DNA of 64,000 nucleotides from Ruminococcus callidus (GTDB lineage: Bacteria; Bacillota; Clostridia; Oscillospirales; Ruminococcaceae): contig NZ_JAJFCK010000011.1 of the NCBI RefSeq assembly GCF_020709055.1, forward strand, positions 23,550 to 87,549, in the 5' to 3' direction. Position 1 is the first letter of the stretch; each line of letters starts with the position of its first letter. Shown here piece by piece: positions 58,639 to 64,000 of the stretch. The notes under the pieces were generated by a model. That model worked only from the letters and a program-made list of their open reading frames with translations. It was not told where the DNA came from and did no database searches. The translations under genes and the position numbers were made by a program.

Positions 58639-59292
58639 TTAAATTTTATAGTAGTTCAGTTTCTTTTCTACCAGGGACATGATGCCAGCAATCAGCAGGT
58701 TAAACACGTAGTAGAAAATCGCCGCTGCCAGATAGGGCAGCATGGAGGTTTGCGCCACTGCGATCTGCTTGACCTCGGTGAACAATTCCGTGTAAGCAAT
58801 CGCAAAGGCAAGCGAGGTGTCCTTTACCAGCGTAATGGTTTCGTTGGTGACTGCCGGCAGAATCCGTTTGATGGTCTGCGGCAGAATGATTCGGAAAAAC
58901 ATCTGGCATCTTCCATATCCCAGAATGCGGGATGCCTCATACTGTCCCACCGGAATCGACTGAATACCGCTGCGGAAAATCTCCGCAAAGTATGCGGCGT
59001 AGTTCAGAGAAAACGCAATGATGACCGCATAGAACCGGTAGGAGGTGCTCAGCGAGATGTTGAAGAGAAAGTACGGGCCGAAGTAGACCACGAGCAGCTG
59101 AAGCATCAGCGGCGTGCCACGAAGAACCGAGATATACAGTCGTGGAATCCACTGCAGCGGTTTCCATGCATACATCCGCATGGCGCAGATCAAAACGCCC
59201 AGCGGAATGGAAAACAGCAGCGTCAGGGCAAAGATCAGCAGCGTTTGCAGCGTGCTGTCCCCCAGCTGCATGACAATTTCAAGAAATGACAT
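58639..59292 (-). CDS. Polar amino-acid ABC transporter, permease
   Basis: A 217-residue HisM/GlnP-type permease with about five membrane helices. The EAA loop, which contacts the ATPase, is EASRILGYGRCQMFFRIILPQTIKRILPAV. The N-terminal TLLIFALTLLFSIPLGVLICAMRMYAW and RGTPLMLQLLVVYFGPYFLF are family hallmarks. It lies 18 bases behind the binding-protein gene. A single permease gene implies a homodimer. Confidence 0.93.
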   Translation of the reverse strand: MSFLEIVMQLGDSTLQTLLIFALTLLFSIPLGVLICAMRMYAWKPLQWIPRLYISVLRGTPLMLQLLVVYFGPYFLFNISLSTSYRFYAVIIAFSLNYAAYFAEIFRSGIQSIPVGQYEASRILGYGRCQMFFRIILPQTIKRILPAVTNETITLVKDTSLAFAIAYTELFTEVKQIAVAQTSMLPYLAAAIFYYVFNLLIAGIMSLVEKKLNYYKI

Positions 59293-59310
59293 AACTAGCC
59301 TCTTTTGTGA

Positions 59311-60117
59311 TTATTTTCCCAGAGTAACGCTGTCCTGCAGATCCCATTTTTCTGCAATCTTTTCGAAAGTTCCGTCTGCTGCCATCTCGTCCAGTGTCTT
59401 CTGAACCTTGTCACGAAGTTCTGTGTTGCCCTTCTTAAAGCCGATGGCGTACTGCTCTGCTGCAAGCGGTTCATCCAGAATCGTGAATCCGCCGCTGCGG
59501 GATTCCAGCTGATAGTTGGCAACGCCGATATCCATTGCAATGGCATCCACAGCACCGGCTTCCAGATTCATGAAAGCAGTGTTATAGTCGCCGACAACCA
59601 GCAGCTCTTTGAACGAATTCTTCAGATCTGCGTTCTCGTCCTCGTCCAGTGCAGCCTGTGCAGAGGAATCGGTCTGTACTGCAACGGTCTTTCCGGCGAG
59701 GTCATCGAATGACGCAATGCCGCTGTCTTCCTTGACCACGAATACCTGACTGTTGTCCACATACGGCTCTGACCATGTGTAGTCGTCCTCTCTGCCGTTC
59801 ATGGTAAAGCCATTCCAGATACAGCTGATGGTACCGGAGTTCAGCTCCATGTCCTTGGCATCCCAGTCGATGGGGGTCTTTACCAGTTCCCAGTTATTTC
59901 TGCTGCAAACCTCTGCGGCAAGATCCAGATCGAATCCAACATACTCGCCGTTGTCGTCCTGATAGCCATACGGCGGAAATGCTGCGTCGAAACCAACAAT
60001 GAATTTCGAATCATCTGCATTGGCTGACTTGCTGTCGGAAGTCTTATCGCCGCATCCTCCGCATGCGCCAAGCATTGCTGCTGCTAGAATCAGCGGTACC
60101 AGTCTTTTTTTCCACAT
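59311..60117 (-). CDS. Amino-acid ABC transporter substrate-binding lipoprotein
   Basis: A 268-residue family 3 extracellular solute-binding protein. The signal peptide leads to a lipobox (AMLGAC, Cys about 19). The ligand site pattern FIVGFDAAFPPYGYQDDNGEYVGFDLDLAAEVC is typical, as are the hinge blocks VAVQTDSSAQAALDE and VAMDIGVANYQLE-like segments. The pattern fits cystine/polar amino acids; which one is open. It has a promoter at 60183-60212 and is the first gene of its operon. Confidence 0.93.
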   Translation of the reverse strand: MWKKRLVPLILAAAMLGACGGCGDKTSDSKSANADDSKFIVGFDAAFPPYGYQDDNGEYVGFDLDLAAEVCSRNNWELVKTPIDWDAKDMELNSGTISCIWNGFTMNGREDDYTWSEPYVDNSQVFVVKEDSGIASFDDLAGKTVAVQTDSSAQAALDEDENADLKNSFKELLVVGDYNTAFMNLEAGAVDAIAMDIGVANYQLESRSGGFTILDEPLAAEQYAIGFKKGNTELRDKVQKTLDEMAADGTFEKIAEKWDLQDSVTLGK

Positions 60118-60182
60118 ATCACATTCTCCTTTTTGCTTTCTGTATGATAGAGCCGGATTCGACTCTAAAATAACATGTTACT

Positions 60183-60212
60183 ATTATAGCACGATAAAAC
60201 GCACGCTGTCAA
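60183..60212 (-). promoter_or_regulatory. Promoter of the amino-acid ABC operon
   Basis: Minus strand TTGACA-N18-TATAAT. Confidence 0.75.
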
Positions 60213-60220
60213 GCCCCAGC

Positions 60221-60263
60221 AAAAAGCGGCATACACCGCTCTGCCGAGAAGTCCATGCCGCTT
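60221..60263 (-). terminator. Terminator of the ABC/LytTR operon
   Basis: On the minus strand AAGCGGCAT pairs with ATGCCGCTT, followed by TTTTG; the 22-base loop can fold further. Confidence 0.75.
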
Positions 60264-60288
60264 GGGAGGAAAATGAAGTTTACCCGTC

Positions 60289-61059
60289 TTAGTAGGTCTG
60301 TCCGTCGAACGACACACTGCTGATCTTCCATGTGCCATTCTCCAAAGCAGCAACGATAACGCAGTCATCTGTTGAGCCAAAATCGTCGTATTGCATCGTG
60401 GCAGTGAACGAAGTATCTGTCACATCAGTGACTGTCGGTGTCTGTGTTGTCCATGCAAATCCGCCGCTTGTGGCGTATATCTTACCATAGAGTGCGCCGT
60501 CTACATCGATGTACAGCGGAGAAATCGACCCGTATATGCTGAGAAGATTGGAATAGCGGGAGAGAATGAGCGGCTGCGTCAGATAGCTTTCCATGTATGA
60601 CTGCAGGTCAGCTGTGCTTGAGAACTGTGTTCCGGATACCGCCTCATAATCTGCGCCGTACTGGTTGGAAGTGTAGGTCTTGCTCTCGTCCTTGGGCAGA
60701 TTGCCGCTGCCGATCTGTTCGATGTAATTCAGCGCACCGAACAGGCCGGAAGCGGTTCCCTGCAGGTCGCTGTTGTCCGAAGCAGCAGCCGTGGTGGTGC
60801 TTTCCGAGGTGGTTTCTGTGCCTGATGTGCTCTCGGAAGACGCTGCACTTTCTATGGTGGCGGAATCCGGCGATGGAATCGTCGCAGAGGCGGAATCTGT
60901 GGTCTGAGGTTCTGCGGTTTCGGCAGAAGTCGTTTCTGTTGCAGTTGTCACTGTACCGGAAGAGTTGCTGTTCAAACCAACTTCGGTACAGCCGGCTGCG
61001 GTGGTCAGAGCGGAAACGGCAAGCATACCTGCCAGTAATTTTGTGAGATGTTTTTTCAT
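60289..61059 (-). CDS. Lipoprotein with Ser/Thr-rich linker, unknown function
   Basis: A 256-residue lipoprotein: signal peptide and lipobox (LTTAAGC, Cys 24), a Ser/Thr/Glu-rich stretch of about 70 residues, then a globular domain (about 100-256) with a helical start (TASGLFGALNYIEQIGSG) and a beta-rich, cystatin/NTF2-like end (FTATMQYDDFGSTDDCVIVAALENGTWKISSVSFDG). I do not recognise a named family. The start overlaps the DUF3021 stop (ATGA), so it belongs to the ABC/LytTR operon and may act at the envelope with the exporter. Confidence 0.78.
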   Translation of the reverse strand: MKKHLTKLLAGMLAVSALTTAAGCTEVGLNSNSSGTVTTATETTSAETAEPQTTDSASATIPSPDSATIESAASSESTSGTETTSESTTTAAASDNSDLQGTASGLFGALNYIEQIGSGNLPKDESKTYTSNQYGADYEAVSGTQFSSTADLQSYMESYLTQPLILSRYSNLLSIYGSISPLYIDVDGALYGKIYATSGGFAWTTQTPTVTDVTDTSFTATMQYDDFGSTDDCVIVAALENGTWKISSVSFDGQTY

Positions 61060-61526
61060 TGTGAATCACCTTTCTTTTTATGTTTGGAGTGATATTGCTC
61101 CAATTTTTCATTCATTGCATTTGCAATGATTTTGTTGCGGTAGTAGTTCAGGAAAAATGTAAAGCCGTAAACGCCTGCCGAAGTCAGACACATGGCGATG
61201 ACACTTCCAACGTTCCAGCAGTACCAGTGATAGAAGTAACCGCAAATAAGCACAACGACGGTCACAGCGATATAGTGCACTGCAATCCATATCCAAAACG
61301 TCTTTTTCTTTGGCTCTCTTTTCGAATAAAACGCCAGTTCCGTAATCAAGCCGCAAAAGATGCCGACAGACAGAATCTCAGGAAGCATGAGAAAATTGAT
61401 GTTGGCTTCTGTCAAAGAAGATCCCATTGTTAAAATAGAGATGCCGCCCCAGAAGATGCAGGCGATGAGCGTTCCGGTGGTAATTGTGGTAATGTAATTC
61501 ATCAAACGCCGCAATTTTTCTTTCAT
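61056..61526 (-). CDS. DUF3021 membrane protein
   Basis: A 156-residue protein with four hydrophobic helices and a basic C-terminal tail (EQYHSKHKKKGDSQ). The pattern RRLMNYITTITTGTLIACIFWG matches DUF3021, which in Firmicutes almost always sits next to a LytTR regulator and is thought to inhibit or sense for it. ATG at 61526 with AGGTG upstream, overlapping the LytTR gene end; the lipoprotein start overlaps its stop. Confidence 0.85.
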   Translation of the reverse strand: MKEKLRRLMNYITTITTGTLIACIFWGGISILTMGSSLTEANINFLMLPEILSVGIFCGLITELAFYSKREPKKKTFWIWIAVHYIAVTVVVLICGYFYHWYCWNVGSVIAMCLTSAGVYGFTFFLNYYRNKIIANAMNEKLEQYHSKHKKKGDSQ

Positions 61527-61536
61527 GTTCTTCACC

Positions 61537-61977
61537 TCACAATCCAAGCTGCTTTCGGATGACGGGGACATATTGTCTGGAGATCATGACTTTCTCCCCA
61601 TTTTGCAGAATCGCCTCGAACCGTCCGCTGACAGCCGGCCGGAACCGGCTGACTTTGGCAAGGTTCAGGATCATGGATTTTGAAATCCGGACAAAGCCGG
61701 CGTTCGGAAACTGGTGTTCGATCTCGTAGAGCCGGAGCTTTAACTCAGCGACATTTTGCTCGCCATAGGCAAAGACTTTGTTGTCCACTGATTCGAAGTA
61801 GTAGACATCGTCCGGATCCAGAAGCCCCATGCTTCCGTCTGTATAGTAGCCCGTTAGCTTCTCCTCGTCTGTCTTGAGGAGCTGGAGCAGTTCCAAAATT
61901 TTAGGACTGAGATTTTCGGCACGAATGACGATCTCCTCCTCTTGTCCGGGAAGCGGATTCTCAATGGTAATTTTCAT
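61537..61977 (-). CDS. LytTR-family DNA-binding regulator
   Basis: A 146-residue protein without a receiver domain. The LytTR domain spans about 45-146: DVYYFESVDNKVFAYG, the conserved FVRISKSMILNLAKVSRFRP and the C-terminal GEKVMISRQYVPVIRKQL. LytTR/DUF3021 pairs are membrane-regulated switches that control their own operon. It starts at 61977, overlapping the permease stop by 4 bases. Confidence 0.92.
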   Translation of the reverse strand: MKITIENPLPGQEEEIVIRAENLSPKILELLQLLKTDEEKLTGYYTDGSMGLLDPDDVYYFESVDNKVFAYGEQNVAELKLRLYEIEHQFPNAGFVRISKSMILNLAKVSRFRPAVSGRFEAILQNGEKVMISRQYVPVIRKQLGL

Positions 61978-62867
61978 CTGTCTTTTTTCTCCTGAAGAAT
62001 ATGGATGAGAACATAGCCGGCGGTCAAAACCGCAACGGCAGTTCCCAGAATGACATACATCATGGAAAGCGGCACTTCCCGCTCAAAGAACAAGAGCCGG
62101 CAGTCCACTGCCTCCCGAATGCCCGTGATGAGTTCCGCCGGAAGCTGCTGCGCTTCCAGTTTCTCAAAGACACCGTGCAGGGCGTGGTTTCGAATGAGGG
62201 AGGTGCCATAAGTGCCGGGAAGAAACAGCAGGACTTTTTGGAGGGTGTCGCCGAAGCTGGAAATCGGCATGTAAGCACCGCACACAAAGCCGTATCCGGC
62301 GCTGACAATGGTTCCCACTGCGGAAACCTGTCCCTGTGTGGAGAGGAAACTGTTGCAAATGGAGGAGAGGGATGTTCCAAAGAGTACCAGCAACACAATA
62401 TCCAATATCATCCATGCAACGTCGGACAGCGCCATATCATAACCCACGGCATGCACATAAATCAGTCCGGCAAGCAATGCAATAAAACAAATGATCCACG
62501 TGACCAGTGCAGAGGAAATGAAATAGCTGATGGAAATGAGGTGACTTTTCGCCGGTGAAATGGCAATGTCCTTTTGTGCACCGGTGATCTTATCCTGCAC
62601 CATCCGCATATTGGCACAGAATGCCACGGTGATGCAGCAGACCGCCAGAAGCGAGGAGAGCAGTTCTCCGGCAACCATGGAGTTAACGATGGTATCAGAC
62701 ACGGCGATTCCCTCCGGAATCGAACTCCGAAAGCTGTCGGCGTAGACACTCCCCAAAAATGTGATGTAGAGTACCAGCAGAACCAGCGGGGTAATCAGCG
62801 CCGTGAAAAACATGCCCTTGTCTTTGAAAAACAGCTTGGTGTTGCGCAAAATCATAGTATACAGCAT
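61974..62867 (-). CDS. ABC-2 type exporter permease
   Basis: A 297-residue permease with six hydrophobic helices and a large external loop after the first (YADSFRSSIPEGIAVSDTIVN). It belongs to the ABC-2/drug-exporter type. The segment NSFLSTQGQVSAVGTIVSAGYGFVCGAYMPI is the conserved ABC-2 core. It directly abuts the ATPase gene (no gap). The exported substrate is unknown; families with this layout carry drugs, bacteriocins or lipids. Confidence 0.9.
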   Translation of the reverse strand: MLYTMILRNTKLFFKDKGMFFTALITPLVLLVLYITFLGSVYADSFRSSIPEGIAVSDTIVNSMVAGELLSSLLAVCCITVAFCANMRMVQDKITGAQKDIAISPAKSHLISISYFISSALVTWIICFIALLAGLIYVHAVGYDMALSDVAWMILDIVLLVLFGTSLSSICNSFLSTQGQVSAVGTIVSAGYGFVCGAYMPISSFGDTLQKVLLFLPGTYGTSLIRNHALHGVFEKLEAQQLPAELITGIREAVDCRLLFFEREVPLSMMYVILGTAVAVLTAGYVLIHILQEKKDR

Positions 62868-63782
62868 TTACCTCTCCCCCTCTGCCACGTGCTTTCCGGT
62901 TACTGTCAGAAAGACGTCATCCATTTTTCCCTTGATGATCTCATAATCCCGGAAGCATTCCGGATGTTCCAGAATCAGTTTGGTTGCCGCTTGTGTATTT
63001 GGCACGGTCAGGCGAAACGTAATACCGTCTTTGCAATAGGGAACGCCAAGCTGCTGCACCTCGGATTCAGATGCACCGTACAGCGTGATAAAATCGCCGG
63101 TGTATGTGTTTTTGAGATCCAGCGGCGTTCCCTCTGCGGCAATCTTTCCGCCGTCCAGAATGACAACATAGTCGGCATCCGCCGTTTCCTCCATGTAGTG
63201 TGTTGTGAGAAAGACGGTCAGCCCTGCAGTTTTGCGCAGTGTGTGAATGACATCCCACACCATGTGCCGTGTCTGGGGGTCGAGACCTGTGGTTGGCTCG
63301 TCCAGAATCAGGAGCTTTGGCTGGTGGAAGATAGCTCTGGCAATGTCAATGCGCCGGCGCTGTCCGCCGGAGAGTTTTCCTACCTGCCGTTTCAGCAGCG
63401 GTTCCAGCTGAAAAAGCGCTGTGACCTCTGCCAGACGTGTTCGGAACGCCTCGCCGCGAATGCCGTAGAGTGCTGCCCGATATTTCAGATTCTCCAGCAC
63501 AGTCAGCTGCGCATCCAGCACAGAGTTCTGAAAGACCACACCCAGAGTCCGTGCGATTTCTGCACTGTGATGGCAAAGTTCTTTTCCGTCCACCCAGATC
63601 TCTCCGCTGTCCCGCTTCAGCTGACCGCAAAGCATGGAAATGGTGGTGCTTTTTCCGGCACCGTTTACGCCAAGAAAGGTAAAAAGCTGTCCGGTTCTCA
63701 CGGAAAAGCTGAGGTCGTCTACTGCACGAACAGCGCCGTAGCTCTTACAGAGATGCCGGATTTCGATGATATTCTTCGCCAT
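62868..63782 (-). CDS. ABC-2 type exporter ATP-binding protein
   Basis: A 304-residue ATPase. Walker A GVNGAGKS is at residues 38-45, Q-loop LGVVFQNSVLDAQLTV, signature LSGGQRRR, Walker B LLILDEPTTGLDPQT and the switch His in FLTTHYMEE. A C-terminal DUF4162-like domain follows (about 215-304). This is the DrrA/NatA type. It is the first gene of a five-gene run ending in the lipoprotein. Confidence 0.93.
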   Translation of the reverse strand: MAKNIIEIRHLCKSYGAVRAVDDLSFSVRTGQLFTFLGVNGAGKSTTISMLCGQLKRDSGEIWVDGKELCHHSAEIARTLGVVFQNSVLDAQLTVLENLKYRAALYGIRGEAFRTRLAEVTALFQLEPLLKRQVGKLSGGQRRRIDIARAIFHQPKLLILDEPTTGLDPQTRHMVWDVIHTLRKTAGLTVFLTTHYMEETADADYVVILDGGKIAAEGTPLDLKNTYTGDFITLYGASESEVQQLGVPYCKDGITFRLTVPNTQAATKLILEHPECFRDYEIIKGKMDDVFLTVTGKHVAEGER

Positions 63783-63832
63783 GGTGTTGCTCCTTCTCCC
63801 GATTGGGCGGTTTCGTTTGATTGGTAATTCTG

Positions 63833-63861
63833 ATTATATCCCATTCTGGTGTGGAAATCAA
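63833..63861 (-). promoter_or_regulatory. Promoter of the ABC/LytTR operon
   Basis: Minus strand TTGATT-N17-TATAAT. LytTR sites are usually paired repeats just upstream; none was convincing by eye. Confidence 0.65.
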
Positions 63862-63902
63862 GGGAAACATGGTAAGTGGTATCAAAACGAGAGGTAACCT
63901 GC

Positions 63903-63944
63903 AAAAAGCTGCCCGCAGGAACTTCTGCGAACAGCTTTCTTTAT
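63903..63944 (-). terminator. Terminator of a gene beyond the right edge
   Basis: On the minus strand AAAGCTG and CGCAG pair with CTGCG and CAGCTTT, followed by TTTTGC. It should end a minus-strand gene lying outside the window; bases 63945-64000 hold no gene I can support. Confidence 0.7.
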
Positions 63945-64000
63945 AAGAGCTTGTATTCATAGGAAATATATGCGGATTTTCGAGCAAATTTTTTTGCAGA

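Overview
The window looks like a chromosome segment of a cellulolytic, Ruminococcus-like Firmicute (Oscillospiraceae; R. champanellensis-like is a guess). Evidence: moderately GC-rich coding sequence, AAGGAGG-type ribosome sites, many TTGACA/T-N17-TATAAT promoters, a type III glutamine synthetase, a surface-anchored family 9 cellulase with an N-terminal CBM4-like module, an anaerobic cobalamin pathway and the Firmicute hprK-murB-rapZ-whiA cluster. No CRISPR array, prophage or transposase was seen. The assignment is an inference from gene content.

Layout. 1-1215: 5' part of cca, running off the left edge. 1341-4207: thioesterase, nitrilase-family amidohydrolase and a DD-carboxypeptidase homologue that has lost its catalytic Ser and Lys. 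4422-9096: metallophosphoesterase, an EF-G-like GTPase and a CNNM/CorC transporter with a structured leader ending in a terminator. 9148-24873 (minus): 18 nearly gapless genes for corrin-ring and lower-ligand assembly, from cbiA to a cobC-like phosphatase, including a shrunken second CobU. A glycosyltransferase gene and a terminator-like hairpin lie directly upstream. 26106-27834: ACT protein and homoserine dehydrogenase. 28484-34121: glnN, a PIG-L deacetylase and a YfhO-like giant membrane protein. 34254-35690: TM2 protein, XRE repressor and lipoprotein, with a duplicated promoter module. 35783-38317: pnp and rpsO. 38540-41017: two membrane proteins and proC. 41122-42084: pfkA. 42321-52257 (minus): rpe, a DUF4015-like protein, hprK, murB, rapZ, whiA and dnaE. 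52671-57345: fucU, a possible tiny gene, the GH9 cellulase and a patatin-like lipase. 57481-57739: tRNA-Gly, tRNA-Arg and tRNA-His. 57862-60117: amino-acid ABC transporter. 60289-63782: ABC exporter, LytTR regulator, DUF3021 protein and lipoprotein.

The strongest observation is that dnaE (replicative DNA polymerase III alpha) is split by a 653-nt group II intron with no reading frame for its own maturase. The intron starts GTGCG, carries a clear domain V and ends in AT. It sits after the first base of the codon for the second aspartate of the catalytic PDFDID motif. Removing it rejoins a 1157-residue DnaE exactly in frame. Replication would therefore depend on RNA splicing, probably helped by a maturase encoded elsewhere.

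Other items worth attention: the catalytically dead DacF-like protein, the duplicated promoter/operator module around the XRE gene, the P-loop-less CobU paralogue, structured 5' leaders before the CNNM, glnN and ACT-hom genes, a 17-bp perfect inverted repeat abutting a ribosome site, and an isolated small transcription unit with a CTG-start frame of 65 codons.
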